A stretch of 64,000 nucleotides of DNA from Geminocystis sp. NIES-3708 (GTDB lineage Bacteria > Cyanobacteriota > Cyanobacteriia > Cyanobacteriales > Cyanobacteriaceae). Every line of letters starts with the position of its first letter. Positions within the stretch are counted from its first letter, which is position 1. The stretch covers positions 434,001-498,000 of the forward strand of contig NZ_AP014815.1 in the NCBI RefSeq assembly GCF_001548095.1. Direction: 5' to 3'. The notes beneath the pieces are model-generated. The model saw nothing but the letters and a program-made list of their open reading frames with translations. It ran no database searches and was not told the origin of the DNA. A program made the translations under genes and the position numbers. This document shows, piece by piece, positions 27,813 to 37,732 of this stretch.

Positions 27813-28898
27813 CTAATTGTGACATAAGCGAGGAAGAATAAAACCAAAAATTGCACCATTGGGGTATCTATTTTCAGCCCAAATCTTACCATTATGAGCC
27901 TCAATAATTTGACGACAAAGATATAAACCCAATCCAGTGCCTTTAGCTTGACGATCGCTGTTACCCTGATAAAAACGTTCAAACAAATAAGAGAAATCTT
28001 CTGGTTTAATACCCGAACCATAATCTAATATTTTTACAAGGGGATTAAGCCCATTACTTTGAGAAGATAAAATAATTTCGATGCGATCGCCTCGCCGAGA
28101 ATGATTAATAGCATTAATGAGTAAATTTGTCAAGACTCGCTTTAACTGAAAACCATCCCCATTAACCCACAAAGATTGACGAAAATCCGAATCACCATAG
28201 TTGAAAGTAAGATAAACTTGATTGGCTGAAGCTAAGGAAGTCAAACTATTAGCGACTTCTTCCACTAAAACCGTTAAATCTAAAGGGGATAATCTCAAAT
28301 TTAAGCCTTCTAAGTCATTACGATAAACGTCTAACAAAGTATCTACTAATTGTAAACTGGATTGATGAGAGCGAATCATCGTAGCTAAGACTTTTGTTTG
28401 AATAGATGTAATCTCCCCAAATTGCTTATCCTGAAAAGCTTTGATGGTTTCGATCGCCCCTAGTAAGGGTGTTCTCAAATCGTGGGTGAGGGTAGAAGCA
28501 AAATCCTGTCTTAATCCCACTAATTCTTCCTGAGACTGTAGCTTAGTTTTCTGCTCGACTATTTTTTGTTGGTAGATACGATTACGATTACTCAGGCAAC
28601 CAGTAACTATGAGGGATAAGGTAGCAATTAAACGATTAGCAAGGGTTGGCAATTCGATGATAGTACCGATATGCACATATAAGTTCAGAAGTGTTAGGAA
28701 TACGGAAATAGTTGTGGCGATTAGAGTTGCTTTACCGCCATAAAATACATTAACTAATAAAATTGCACCGGTATAAAGATAACCGAAGACATAAGCTGGA
28801 GAAGTCGTAAATTCCAAGGTAATAACGATAATAAATAAGGAAATAATGAGGAGGTTTTTTCTCACGCAAAGGCGCAAAGAGGCAAAGGTTTTATTCAT
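27813..28898 (-). CDS. Membrane sensor histidine kinase
   Basis: 361 aa. About four transmembrane helices span residues 14-95 (LLIISLFIIVITLEF, then GAILLVNVFYGG, ATLIATTISVFLTLL and LIATLSLIVTG). A HisKA domain follows with the phospho-His in STLTHDLRTPLLGAIE (around residue 138), then a HATPase with LLINAINHS, DYGSGI and GTGLGLYLCR. There is no PAS or large extracellular domain, so sensing may be within the membrane. Residues 4-13 (TFASLRLCVR) are translated from a dispersed repeat. The GTG codon at 28865 inside it, giving MRKNLLII, may be the original start. Confidence 0.92.
   Translation of the reverse strand: MNKTFASLRLCVRKNLLIISLFIIVITLEFTTSPAYVFGYLYTGAILLVNVFYGGKATLIATTISVFLTLLNLYVHIGTIIELPTLANRLIATLSLIVTGCLSNRNRIYQQKIVEQKTKLQSQEELVGLRQDFASTLTHDLRTPLLGAIETIKAFQDKQFGEITSIQTKVLATMIRSHQSSLQLVDTLLDVYRNDLEGLNLRLSPLDLTVLVEEVANSLTSLASANQVYLTFNYGDSDFRQSLWVNGDGFQLKRVLTNLLINAINHSRRGDRIEIILSSQSNGLNPLVKILDYGSGIKPEDFSYLFERFYQGNSDRQAKGTGLGLYLCRQIIEAHNGKIWAENRYPNGAIFGFILPRLCHN
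28855..28892 (-). repeat. Dispersed CGCAAAGGCGCAAAG-type repeat, copy b (inside a coding start)
   Basis: On the plus strand it contains CTCACGCAAAGGCGCAAAG followed by AGGCAAAGG. It overlaps codons 3-14 of the histidine kinase and is read as TFASLRLCVRKN. Confidence 0.85.
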
Positions 28899-28939
28899 AA
28901 GTTTTAGATTAAGATTAAAGATAATTGAAGTTAAATTTT

Positions 28940-29629
28940 ATGAATATCATTTTTGATTCGGTTAATTATGGATTTATACTAGCAATAATTATGGGTTTTT
29001 TATTGCTATTAATTGCAACTATTACCGCCCTTGCTCCTGATTTATTAGGTGAAGAAATAAATCGCAAATTATCTATTCTTAATATTCCTCTAATTGGTGT
29101 TATTTTTTCTATTTTTGGCATCGGAAAACTACCTCTATTTTTTCTCTTAGGTATCTATCCTTTTATAATTGGTATTATTGGCTTAACAGGTAATCTGGTT
29201 TGTTTATTATGGTTAAATATTAATCCTTCTTTACCGATTCCTTATTTTATTATTCGTTTTATTGGTATTTTTTCTACTATCATTTTTATCGACATTGTTG
29301 GCAATTTAAGGCACATTCTTCGCACTCATACTGTACAATTAATTCCTGAACGTCTCATTGGTATCGAAGGAGAAGTTTCCCGAATCTTAGCTAATGGCGT
29401 TTTAGAAGTCTCTGTTTACGATGAAATTGGGCGATTTTCCCTTCATGTTTTTTGCCTTCCTTACTCACAGGCTATTGATATAGATTTTCAGATAGGAAAT
29501 AAAGTTTATCTGGTTGATTTTCTTGAACCAAATTATTATTCTGTTGTTAAACTAAATGGTATAGATTATTTAAAGTTAAACAACTCTCATTCTAAGTACG
29601 ATCGCTTATTCAATCCCGAAGAAAATTAA
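28940..29629 (+). CDS. YqiJ/OB-fold family membrane protein, partner of flotillin
   Basis: 229 aa from ATG 28940 (a TTG 15 bp earlier is less likely). Three to four transmembrane helices (ILAIIMGFLLLLIATITALA, LIGVIFSIFGIG, LFFLLGIYPFIIGIIGL, FIGIFSTIIFIDIVG) precede a C-terminal beta-rich domain with GIEGEVSRILANGVLEVSV, like the OB fold of YqiJ/NfeD-type proteins. Such proteins are typically encoded next to flotillins and act in membrane microdomain organisation. The flotillin gene follows after 163 bp on the same strand. The family assignment is by architecture and context. Confidence 0.75.
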   Translation: MNIIFDSVNYGFILAIIMGFLLLLIATITALAPDLLGEEINRKLSILNIPLIGVIFSIFGIGKLPLFFLLGIYPFIIGIIGLTGNLVCLLWLNINPSLPIPYFIIRFIGIFSTIIFIDIVGNLRHILRTHTVQLIPERLIGIEGEVSRILANGVLEVSVYDEIGRFSLHVFCLPYSQAIDIDFQIGNKVYLVDFLEPNYYSVVKLNGIDYLKLNNSHSKYDRLFNPEEN

Positions 29630-29792
29630 TCAGTAATTTACAATTTAGCAATATAAATTAATAAAAATTAACTCTCTTTTTAACTAATCCTTCAGTAATA
29701 ATTAATAATCCTTCTGCACAAAATAAAAAATTTAATTAGCAACACAAGTAAAAAAATATTCCTTATTTTTAAATTAATTGGAGATAAATTTT

Positions 29793-31694
29793 ATGAATCC
29801 TAAAATACAATTAACTCTCTTATCTCAAATAAAATCACCCCAACAAATCATAACTGTTTCTTCTAATCCTCCCATTTTAGCTCAAACTAATACTTACAAT
29901 AATAATTCGATGAATTGGTTATTACCTGTAGGTATTTTTGGCGGTGGTTTAATCTTTTTGGTTATCTTTACTTACCTACTATTTGCTAAGTTTTATCGAG
30001 TTTGCAATACTAATGAAGCCTTTGTTATCTCTGGTCCTGTGCGTAATAAACAAGTAATTACAAGGGCGGCTCTTTTCTTTCCGGGTTTTGAAACTATTAC
30101 CGTTGTTTCTTTAAATCAAGTTACTGTACCTATTACCAGAGGTAGCACCAGAGAAAAACCTTTACGCACCAAAGATTTATTGAAGGCTATTTTTAATGGT
30201 AGTTTACAAGTCCGTGTTTTTCCTGAAGAAAAAAGCGTTTTGAATGCGGCTATGTTATTAGGGGCGGGGAAAAGGGGAGATCAAGAAATTTTAGTGGGGG
30301 AAAATGAGATTAAAACCCGTGTTAATGATATTTTAGAAGGGCATTTACGAGATGCGGCGGCACAAAGTAGCTTGGGGGAATTGCAAAGCAAGGTTGACAC
30401 GGTTACTACTTATCTGCGAGAAAAGGTTAAGGTTGATTTAGAGCGTTTCGGCTTGGAGTTATTGAATATTGCTATCACTAACATTGATGAGTTAAATGAT
30501 TATGATGAGAAAAATTATCTTGATTCTCAAGCGGTGGTAACTCGTGAGTCGATCGTGCAAAAAAACCTCAAGGAATTAGAGCAAGTGCGTCAAGAGACAC
30601 AAACTCAAATTGCAGAATTACGGTTGACAGAAACAGAAAAACAATTAGCCGCCGAGCGTTCTCTTACTGAGAAAGAATTGCAAAATACATTAGCAGTGGA
30701 ACAATTAAAGGCGGAAAATGCCCGTCAAGTCTTGGAAATCAAGGAAACGGAACAAGCGAAGCAGGAGTTAATTAAGGTTCAAAAAGCCCAAGAAATTCAA
30801 GAGGGTAAAATTATTAGTGAACAATTATTGCAAGAAAAGGAAATTCAGCAACAACAAGCGATTCAAGAAACTGAACTCGATCGACAAATTGCTCTTACAC
30901 TAAAGGATCAAGATTTAAAAACTCAACAAATTCTCACTCAACAAGCCTTAAAGGAAAAGGATATTGAAAAACAAGTCGCTATACAACAAGCGGAAATCGC
31001 TAAAGAAGTTGCCTTGAGACAAAAAAATCAAGAGTTAGCTTTAGCGGAAAAAGCCTTAATTGAAAAACAAAAGGAAGTTGCGATCGCAGAAGTTTTAAAA
31101 GAAACCGCTATCAAAACGGGAGAAGAAAATCGGGTCAAAGAATTAGCCTTAATTACAGCACAACGCAATAAAGAGACGGCTTTAATTACTAAACAGGGGG
31201 ATTTAGAGCAAAAACGCTTAGAGGCAGAAGTGGAAAAAGCCATCGCCCTTGAAAAAGCCGAAGCAATCAAAACTCAGGCAGAAGCTAGTTTAGAAGAAGC
31301 CTTGAAAAAAGCCCAAGGGGAAAAAGCGATGATTGAGGCTCAAAATACTCTATCAACTAAAGCGATTACCATTCAATTAGCAGAAGAATATATGGGACAA
31401 TTTATTCAAGTATTGCCCGAAGTTGTCTCCGCTTTAGCACCCCAACCCGGTGTTTTAGGTAGTAATCCGATTATCTTGGCAGGAGGTAATCAAAATGGAC
31501 AAGATGCAGGAGAAGCCACTAAATTGGTGATGGCAACCAGTGCGATCGCATTAATTACCCAAATGTTAAAAAATCCAAAATTGAGCGAATGGGGTAATAA
31601 ATTAATTGATTCTCTCTCAGATTCTCATGTTACTGCTCAATCAAATTATAGTAATGACATTAACCCAGAAGAAATAGAGGATAATTTTAACTAA
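29793..31694 (+). CDS. Flotillin-like SPFH/band 7 protein (YqiK type)
   Basis: 633 aa from ATG 29793; the TTG at 29778 lies in the TTGGAGAT ribosome-binding site and is not the start. One N-terminal membrane helix (NWLLPVGIFGGGLIFLVIFTYLLF in two overlapping parts, about residues 40-62) is followed by an SPFH domain (CNTNEAFVISGPVRNKQ, then TVPITRGSTREKPLRT). A long Glu/Lys/Gln/Ala coiled coil (about 265-510) follows, with many QAI/EAE heptads, and the C-terminal PGVLGSNPIILAGG is typical of flotillins. It forms oligomeric scaffolds on membranes. It pairs with the upstream YqiJ-like protein. The exact function in cyanobacteria is not settled. Confidence 0.9.
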   Translation: MNPKIQLTLLSQIKSPQQIITVSSNPPILAQTNTYNNNSMNWLLPVGIFGGGLIFLVIFTYLLFAKFYRVCNTNEAFVISGPVRNKQVITRAALFFPGFETITVVSLNQVTVPITRGSTREKPLRTKDLLKAIFNGSLQVRVFPEEKSVLNAAMLLGAGKRGDQEILVGENEIKTRVNDILEGHLRDAAAQSSLGELQSKVDTVTTYLREKVKVDLERFGLELLNIAITNIDELNDYDEKNYLDSQAVVTRESIVQKNLKELEQVRQETQTQIAELRLTETEKQLAAERSLTEKELQNTLAVEQLKAENARQVLEIKETEQAKQELIKVQKAQEIQEGKIISEQLLQEKEIQQQQAIQETELDRQIALTLKDQDLKTQQILTQQALKEKDIEKQVAIQQAEIAKEVALRQKNQELALAEKALIEKQKEVAIAEVLKETAIKTGEENRVKELALITAQRNKETALITKQGDLEQKRLEAEVEKAIALEKAEAIKTQAEASLEEALKKAQGEKAMIEAQNTLSTKAITIQLAEEYMGQFIQVLPEVVSALAPQPGVLGSNPIILAGGNQNGQDAGEATKLVMATSAIALITQMLKNPKLSEWGNKLIDSLSDSHVTAQSNYSNDINPEEIEDNFN

Positions 31695-31699
31695 TGGGG

Positions 31700-31724
31700 T
31701 TTTTCTCACGCAAAGGCGCAAAGG
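31700..31724 (+). repeat. Dispersed CGCAAAGGCGCAAAG-type repeat, copy c
   Basis: TTTTTCTCACGCAAAGGCGC and AAAGG follow 5 bp after the flotillin stop codon. Confidence 0.85.
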
Positions 31725-31832
31725 TTTTAAAGTTAGTTGTATGATTTAATATAAGCAAGACTAAGACTATAAATATTATTGTCACTCGTTCTCTTTTCAC
31801 TACCTTAACTGAAAATTTCTCATTAATATAGT

Positions 31833-33152
31833 TTAGATTGCGTCATCATCAGGTTTTGCCTCTTGGAAAACTAAAACTTTATCAACTCTCGTACCATCCA
31901 TATCTACAACTTCAAAGCGTAATCCATTCTGTTCAAAATATTCCCCTGATTGTGGTACATGACCTAAATAATACATCATAAATCCTCCGATGGTATGAAA
32001 TCGATCAGTATTTTCATCGGGTAAGAAATCTAAATCAAATAAATCCTTTAACTCATTGATGTCAAGCCCTCCATCTAATAACCATGAACCGTCTTCTCTT
32101 TGAATCATTAAAGGTTCTTCGTGATGATCTAAAGATGGTATATCTCCCACAATGGCTTCCATTAAATCATTAAGAGTTACTAAGCCTTCAATACCACCAT
32201 ATTCATCGGTTACTAAAGCAATATGAATGCCAGTTCTTTTAAATTCTTCGATTACACTCAGAGTACGAGCATTTTCAGGTATATAAAAAGGCGGTTTCAT
32301 TATTTTGCGTAAATCTATTTCTTCTCCCAAAAGTTGGGTAGTGAGTAAATCTCTTGTCCTGATTACACCTACACAATTATCTAAACTATCTTCCCCCACT
32401 GGAAAACGAGAATAACTATTGTTGATTACTTTTTGTAAATTTTCTTCTACAGATGACTCAATATCCAACCAAACCACATCGAGGCGAGGAGTCATCATAG
32501 CTTTGATAGGTCGATCACCTAGTTGAAATACTCTTTCTACCATATCATGTTCTGTTTCTTCAAACATTCCTGATTCTGCCCCTTGTCTAATCAATACTTT
32601 GATTTCTTCTTCTGTGAGATCAGGTTCATCGGAAGCCTTAATACCTAATAAATTGAGGAGAGTATCCGTTGAAACACCTAAAATATTTACTAAAGGAGTC
32701 GTTAAACGAGAAAGAAATCTCATGGGAGGGGCAATGAAACAGGCAATTTTTTCGGGTGCGTTAAGAGCGACTCTTTTTGGCACTAATTCACCAATCACAA
32801 GGGATAGGTAAGTGATAATGGTAACAACAATACCAACACTAATACCTTGACTATAGGGCTGTAAAATAGGAATACCATCAAAGACAGGTTTTAACCTTTG
32901 GGCTAAGGTTGCACCCCCCACCGCACCACTCAAAATACCAATCAAAGTAATACCAATTTGTACCGTAGAGAGAAAATCATTGGGATTATTCGCTAATTTG
33001 AGAGCAACTCTTGCTTTGCGATCGCCACGTTCAGCTAACTGCTCTAATCGAACTTTTCGAGCGGACACCACAGCAATTTCCGAGCCTGAAAAAATGCCAT
33101 TAGCAAAAGTTAATAAAAGAATCATAAAAATTTCGATAGCAAGAGAAGACAT
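31833..33152 (-). CDS. CNNM/CorC-type hemolysin-family membrane protein (DUF21, CBS pair, CorC_HlyC)
   Basis: 439 aa. The N-terminal DUF21 membrane domain (about 1-190; NGIFSGSEIAVVSARKVRLEQL, then GITLIGILSGAVGGATLA) is followed by two CBS domains (about 205-340; MTPRLDVVWLDIESS, LVTDEYGGIEGLVTLNDLMEAIVG) and a CorC_HlyC domain (about 350-430; LDGGLDINELKDLFDLDFLP). The family is linked to magnesium/cobalt efflux or homeostasis, and CBS domains commonly bind ATP-Mg. It is transcribed away from kdpA with a 222-bp divergent region. Direct haemolytic function is not implied. Confidence 0.92.
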   Translation of the reverse strand: MSSLAIEIFMILLLTFANGIFSGSEIAVVSARKVRLEQLAERGDRKARVALKLANNPNDFLSTVQIGITLIGILSGAVGGATLAQRLKPVFDGIPILQPYSQGISVGIVVTIITYLSLVIGELVPKRVALNAPEKIACFIAPPMRFLSRLTTPLVNILGVSTDTLLNLLGIKASDEPDLTEEEIKVLIRQGAESGMFEETEHDMVERVFQLGDRPIKAMMTPRLDVVWLDIESSVEENLQKVINNSYSRFPVGEDSLDNCVGVIRTRDLLTTQLLGEEIDLRKIMKPPFYIPENARTLSVIEEFKRTGIHIALVTDEYGGIEGLVTLNDLMEAIVGDIPSLDHHEEPLMIQREDGSWLLDGGLDINELKDLFDLDFLPDENTDRFHTIGGFMMYYLGHVPQSGEYFEQNGLRFEVVDMDGTRVDKVLVFQEAKPDDDAI

Positions 33153-33374
33153 TTTTTGTGGTGTAGAATAAATAAATATTTTTCGTATAAAGTTTAAATA
33201 ATATCTTAGTCTGAATCGTAAAAGAATTTAGTATAACTCAAAAAAGAGAAAAATTTTTGAGCGTTTAAAGAGTGTTTAGAAAAGATAAACGCAAAGTTAT
33301 ATCTTGAGTTTAGAGACTTTTGAGGTTAAATTTTTTAAGATTAAATTAACAACTTTTATTCTTTTCCTCAACTT

Positions 33375-35057
33375 ATGTGGCAAGGATTTTTACAAATTAC
33401 TCTAACTTTAGTAATCGTTATTGCATTGACACCTATATTAGGCAAATATATAGTCAGTGTCTTTCTCGGTGAAAAAACTTTTCTCGATGATTTACTAAAA
33501 CCTGTTGAAAGTAGATTATATTCTTTTTTTCAACTTTCTATGATAGAGGGAATTAACACGACAGGTTCACAATATATAAAAGATGTTTTATTGAGTAACC
33601 TGATAATGGGGGTTTTTGTTTTTGGGATTTTTATGACTCAAAACTTATTACCTCTGAATCCTACTAATTTATCTGCACCTAGTTGGCATTTAGCTTTACA
33701 CACTACTATCTCTTTTCTGACTAACACTAACCAACAGCATTATTCGGGGGAAACTACTTTGAGTTATGCTTCTCAAGTATTAGCACTGGGATTTTTGATG
33801 TTTACCTCGGCAGGTACAGGGTTAGCAGTGGCGATCGCATTTATTCGAGGTTTAACAGGGCAAAGATTAGGGAATTTTTATGTAGATTTAACCTTATCTA
33901 TTACTCGGATTTTATTACCCATTTCTGTTGTAGGGGCGATCGTGCTACTTATATCAGGAGTACCCGAAACCTTATCTCCACCTGTCACAGTGACAACTTT
34001 AGAAGGAGCAAATCAAGTAATTGCGATCGGGCCTGTGGCTCATTTTGAGATCATAAAACAATTAGGGGAAAATGGAGGCGGTTTTTTTGGCATTAATTCT
34101 GCACACCCTTACGAAAATCCCAACCCTTTCTCTAACCTAGTGGCGATATTAGCAATGATGAGTATTCCCACCTCTCTAATTTATACCTATGGGATATTTG
34201 CCAACAATAAACGTCAAGCATGGTTAATATATTGGATGATATTTAGTATATTTGCCTTTTTGATCATAATAACCGCAGTGGGAGAATATCACGGGAATCC
34301 CCTTGTTAATAACCTTTTAGGAGAAAGCCAACCAAATTTAGAAGGGAAAGAAGTCAGATTTGGATGGAGTCAAACCGCCTTATGGGCAGTGATGACAACG
34401 GCTACAATGTGCGGTGCAGTCAACGGAATGTTAGACTCCTTAATGCCTACGGGGGGATTTAGCACCATGTTTAACCTATTTTTACAGATAATATGGGGAG
34501 GACAAGGTACAGGTACAGCTTACATCTTTATTTACCTGATTTTAACAGTATTTTTGACAGGATTAATGGTAGGAAGAACACCCGAATTTTTAGGGCGAAA
34601 AATCGAAAAACCTGAAATCGTCTTAGCCAGTGTGATTTTATTAGTGCATCCCATCGCTATTTTAATCCCTAGTGCCATCACCTTAGCCTTTCCCGAAACC
34701 TTAGCAGGAATAAGTAACCCCGGCTTTCATGGTTTGTCTCAAGTCGTCTTTGAATATGCCTCCGCTGCCGCCAATAACGGTTCAGGCTTGGAAGGATTAG
34801 GAGATAATACTCTTTGGTGGAATCTCAGTACAACCTTTAGCTTATTAATGGGTAGATATGTGCCGATTATTGCTTTATTGCTGTTAGCTGATAATATGTC
34901 AAGGAAACAACCAGTACCTTTAACATCTGGTACATTACGGACAGACACGGTGTTATTTATCAGTGTAACCGCAGGAGTGATATTGATCTTAGGTGCATTG
35001 ACATTTTTTCCTGTGTTGGCTTTAGGTGCGATCGCTGAAGGGTTTGCTTTAGGCTAA
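33375..35057 (+). CDS. kdpA: Potassium-transporting ATPase subunit KdpA
   Basis: The K+-selective channel-like subunit of the Kdp P-type ATPase, in the plasma membrane. The 560 aa length is normal. Four selectivity-filter regions are visible: [51 protein letters not shown] and [16 protein letters not shown]. It is the first gene of the kdp operon; kdpB follows after 189 bp that hold an opposite-strand hicB-like gene overlapping the kdpA stop. Kdp is usually induced by K+ limitation or osmotic upshift. No KdpE-type regulator is encoded here. Confidence 0.97.
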   Translation: MWQGFLQITLTLVIVIALTPILGKYIVSVFLGEKTFLDDLLKPVESRLYSFFQLSMIEGINTTGSQYIKDVLLSNLIMGVFVFGIFMTQNLLPLNPTNLSAPSWHLALHTTISFLTNTNQQHYSGETTLSYASQVLALGFLMFTSAGTGLAVAIAFIRGLTGQRLGNFYVDLTLSITRILLPISVVGAIVLLISGVPETLSPPVTVTTLEGANQVIAIGPVAHFEIIKQLGENGGGFFGINSAHPYENPNPFSNLVAILAMMSIPTSLIYTYGIFANNKRQAWLIYWMIFSIFAFLIIITAVGEYHGNPLVNNLLGESQPNLEGKEVRFGWSQTALWAVMTTATMCGAVNGMLDSLMPTGGFSTMFNLFLQIIWGGQGTGTAYIFIYLILTVFLTGLMVGRTPEFLGRKIEKPEIVLASVILLVHPIAILIPSAITLAFPETLAGISNPGFHGLSQVVFEYASAAANNGSGLEGLGDNTLWWNLSTTFSLLMGRYVPIIALLLLADNMSRKQPVPLTSGTLRTDTVLFISVTAGVILILGALTFFPVLALGAIAEGFALG

Positions 35058-35210
35058 TTCAATGGAATCATCTAAATAAAGTTCGATCGCCTCTTTCACC
35101 ATTTCTAACAAATGTTCATAACTTTCTCCCCAAGTATGACAACCTTTAAGAGAAGGTACACTTGCACACCAGACATCATCCTCTTGCCACACTAAAACTT
35201 TAATTTTCAT
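35049..35210 (-). CDS. HicB-like small protein, antisense within the kdp operon
   Basis: 53 aa from ATG 35210 to TAA 35049: [20 protein letters not shown], then [20 protein letters not shown] and a terminal [13 protein letters not shown]. This is the HicB antitoxin N-terminal fold (RNase H-like), with the G-C-x-T-x-G-x-(T/S) hallmark here as GCHTWGES. It resembles the HicB at 62552. It overlaps the last 9 bp of kdpA in opposite orientation. No HicA partner is adjacent, so it is an orphan. Similar stand-alone HicB proteins are frequent in cyanobacteria. Confidence 0.85.
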   Translation of the reverse strand: MKIKVLVWQEDDVWCASVPSLKGCHTWGESYEHLLEMVKEAIELYLDDSIELA

Positions 35211-35246
35211 AATTAGTCAATTTTAACTATACATTCTTATTCTATT

Positions 35247-37310
35247 ATGAATAAATTACCACGCTCCCAACGAAAACATACACCAAAAGCCAAAAATCAA
35301 GGACTTTATACCAGAGCAATTAAACAATCTTTTATCAAATTAAACCCCAAAATTGCTATTAAAAATCCCGTCATGTTTCTTGTCTGGATTGGAACAATTA
35401 TCACGGCTTTAGTAACAATAAATCCTAGTCTTTTTGGGGATTTTAATGACTCTAATCAAAGATTATTTAACGGTTTAATTACTATAATTCTCTTTTTCAC
35501 TGTCTTATTTGCTAATTTTGCAGAGGCGGTGGCAGAAGGTAGAGGAAAAGCCCAAGCCGATGCCCTCCGTGCCACTAAAAGCGATACTGTTGCCCGTTTA
35601 ATTCTTCCTGATGGTTCAATTCAAGAGTTTAATTCTACTAGCCTAAAACGAGATGATCAAATTAAGGTGATTGCTGGAGATATTATTCCCGCCGATGGTG
35701 AGGTTATTGGTGGTATGGCTTCGGTAGATGAATCGGCTATTACAGGAGAATCTGCACCTGTTTTGAAGCAACCAGGTACTGACATCGCTAGTTCTGTTAC
35801 AGGAGGAACACGAATACTTTCTGATGAACTTTTAATCCGAGTTACCGCAGATCCGGGCAAGGGTTTTATTGATCGAATGATCAATTTAGTCGAAGGAGCA
35901 GAAAGAAGCAAAACTCCTAATGAAATCGCTTTAACAGTTCTTTTAGCGGTTTTAACACAGGTTTTCTTAATCGTTATCGCTACCATGCCTCCGATCGCTA
36001 ATTATGTGAATAATCCTGTTAGTATCGCTGTGTTAATTTCTCTGTTGGTTGCCCTTATCCCCACCACTATTGGCGGTTTACTGAGTGCGATCGGCATTGC
36101 GGGGATGGATCGAGTTGCTCAATTTAACGTCATTGCTACCTCTGGTAGAGCCGTAGAAGCCTGTGGCGATATTAATACTCTTGTATTGGATAAAACAGGT
36201 ACTATTACATTAGGTAATCGTTTAGCAGAGGAGTTTATCCCCGTAAATGGTCATATGGTGACAGAAGTGGCAAATATAGCCTTAATTTCCAGTCTTTTTG
36301 ATGAAACACCCGAAGGAAGATCGATCGTTGATTTAGCCCACAAATTAGGCTCTCAGGTGGGCTTTGACATTAATACGGCGACAGGCATTGAATTTTCTGC
36401 CCGTACTCGTATGAGTGGTACCGATTTAGATAGTGGTATCGAAATTCGTAAAGGGGCAGTGGATGCCATTAAAGGTTTTGTGCGTTCCAGAGGTGGTAAT
36501 ATTCCAGATGATCTCGATCACACCTATGAAAAAGTATCCCGTTTAGGAGGCACTCCTTTAGCCGTCTGTCAAGGGGATGATATTTATGGAGTAATTTACC
36601 TTAAAGATATTATTAAACCCGGTATCCGAGAACGTTTTGACCAAATGAGACGTATGGGTATTCGTACTATCATGTTAACGGGAGATAATCAAATTACTGC
36701 GTCTGTCATAGCTCAAGAAGCTGGGGTTGATGATTTTATTGCAGAAGCCACCCCCGAAAACAAAATCGAAGTAATACGCCGCGAACAAGCAAAGGGTAAG
36801 TTAGTTGCCATGACGGGAGACGGTACAAATGACGCTCCAGCCTTAGCTCAAGCCAATGTAGGAGTTGCCATGAACTCTGGTACACAAGCCGCTAAAGAAG
36901 CCGCTAACATGGTGGACTTAGACTCTGATCCCACGAAGTTAATCGATATTGTAACCATCGGTAAACAGTTATTAATTACTCGTGGTGCGTTAACTACATT
37001 TTCGATCGCCAATGACGTTGCCAAGTATTTTGCCATTATCCCCGCAATTTTTGCTAGTACAGGCATTGGGGCGTTAAATATTATGGGTTTAGCTAGTTCT
37101 CAATCAGCTATTTTATCCGCTTTGATTTACAATGCCTTGATTATTCCTGCCTTAATTCCGATCGCCCTTAAAGGGGTTAAATTTCGGGCTTTGACGGCAG
37201 ATCAATTACTACAACGTAATATCTTAATCTATGGTTTAGGGGGGGTAATTGCTCCTTTTATCGCCATTAAGGTTATTGATGTGATGGTTAGTGCCGTTGG
37301 TTTGGGTTAA
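35247..37310 (+). CDS. kdpB: Potassium-transporting ATPase subunit KdpB
   Basis: The P-type ATPase catalytic subunit. 687 aa. The phosphorylated Asp is in [13 protein letters not shown]. The A-domain TGES loop appears as [12 protein letters not shown]. The hinge motif is [24 protein letters not shown] (two overlapping parts). The M4 region ([20 protein letters not shown]) is typical of KdpB. It hydrolyses ATP to drive K+ through KdpA. The N-terminus carries a short basic tail ([16 protein letters not shown]). It is downstream of kdpA with an unusual interposed antisense gene. Confidence 0.98.
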   Translation: MNKLPRSQRKHTPKAKNQGLYTRAIKQSFIKLNPKIAIKNPVMFLVWIGTIITALVTINPSLFGDFNDSNQRLFNGLITIILFFTVLFANFAEAVAEGRGKAQADALRATKSDTVARLILPDGSIQEFNSTSLKRDDQIKVIAGDIIPADGEVIGGMASVDESAITGESAPVLKQPGTDIASSVTGGTRILSDELLIRVTADPGKGFIDRMINLVEGAERSKTPNEIALTVLLAVLTQVFLIVIATMPPIANYVNNPVSIAVLISLLVALIPTTIGGLLSAIGIAGMDRVAQFNVIATSGRAVEACGDINTLVLDKTGTITLGNRLAEEFIPVNGHMVTEVANIALISSLFDETPEGRSIVDLAHKLGSQVGFDINTATGIEFSARTRMSGTDLDSGIEIRKGAVDAIKGFVRSRGGNIPDDLDHTYEKVSRLGGTPLAVCQGDDIYGVIYLKDIIKPGIRERFDQMRRMGIRTIMLTGDNQITASVIAQEAGVDDFIAEATPENKIEVIRREQAKGKLVAMTGDGTNDAPALAQANVGVAMNSGTQAAKEAANMVDLDSDPTKLIDIVTIGKQLLITRGALTTFSIANDVAKYFAIIPAIFASTGIGALNIMGLASSQSAILSALIYNALIIPALIPIALKGVKFRALTADQLLQRNILIYGLGGVIAPFIAIKVIDVMVSAVGLG

Positions 37311-37376
37311 TCTCACGCAACCCTCTTTTATCCCCCTTGCGAAGATGGGAAAGCAAAGGCGCAAAGAAGGTGCAAA
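37311..37376 (+). repeat. Dispersed repeat copy d, interrupted by a 32-bp hairpin insertion
   Basis: TCTCACGCAA (37311-37320) and CAAAGGCGCAAAG (37353-37365) are the two halves of the dispersed repeat. Between them lies about 32 bp with C-rich and G-rich arms (TCCCCCTT...AAGATGGGA). The insertion is bounded by GCAA on both sides, like a short target duplication. It starts directly after the kdpB stop. Confidence 0.75.
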
Positions 37377-37403
37377 GGGTTTTTTAAATGTGTATCTAAT
37401 TTT

Positions 37404-37625
37404 ATGATTTTTAAGGTTATGAAAATTAAATATTTTGTTCAAAAGTTTTCTGTTTACTTATTCTTAATTCTAGTAATTAATACCATTATTTCCCCTCTAG
37501 TTTATGCTGGTACAAATCAGATTTTATCTAAAGGACAATCTTATGCTTTAAGTTTATTAGGATTAGTTACTTTCAGTCTATTTATTTATCTTTTTGTCGT
37601 TATTTTTCAACCTGAAAAATTTTAA
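37404..37625 (+). CDS. Small Kdp-associated membrane protein (KdpF/KdpG-like)
   Basis: 73 aa with two hydrophobic segments (FSVYLFLILVINTIISPLVY and ALSLLGLVTFSLFIYLFVVI) and the end FQPEKF. The second helix plus QPEKF resembles KdpF, the small subunit that stabilises the Kdp complex. Cyanobacterial kdp operons carry a longer version between kdpB and kdpC (called KdpG in Anabaena). The ATG at 37419 is an alternative start. Located 93 bp after kdpB. The assignment rests mainly on position and the tail motif. Confidence 0.75.
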   Translation: MIFKVMKIKYFVQKFSVYLFLILVINTIISPLVYAGTNQILSKGQSYALSLLGLVTFSLFIYLFVVIFQPEKF

Positions 37626-37664
37626 CTTTGTTAGCTTGTGTCACCACCAAAAAAACTTAGCGAG

Positions 37665-37700
37665 CTTCTTTGTGTCTCTGCGCCTTTGCGTGAAAAAAAA
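37665..37700 (-). repeat. Dispersed CGCAAAGGCGCAAAG-type repeat, copy e
   Basis: On the plus strand it includes TCTGCGCCTTTGCGTGAAAA, preceded by CTTCTTTGTG, between the KdpF/G-like gene and the Uma2 gene. Confidence 0.8.
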
Positions 37701-37732
37701 CTATAATTTTTTATACTATTTATAATCTAAAT

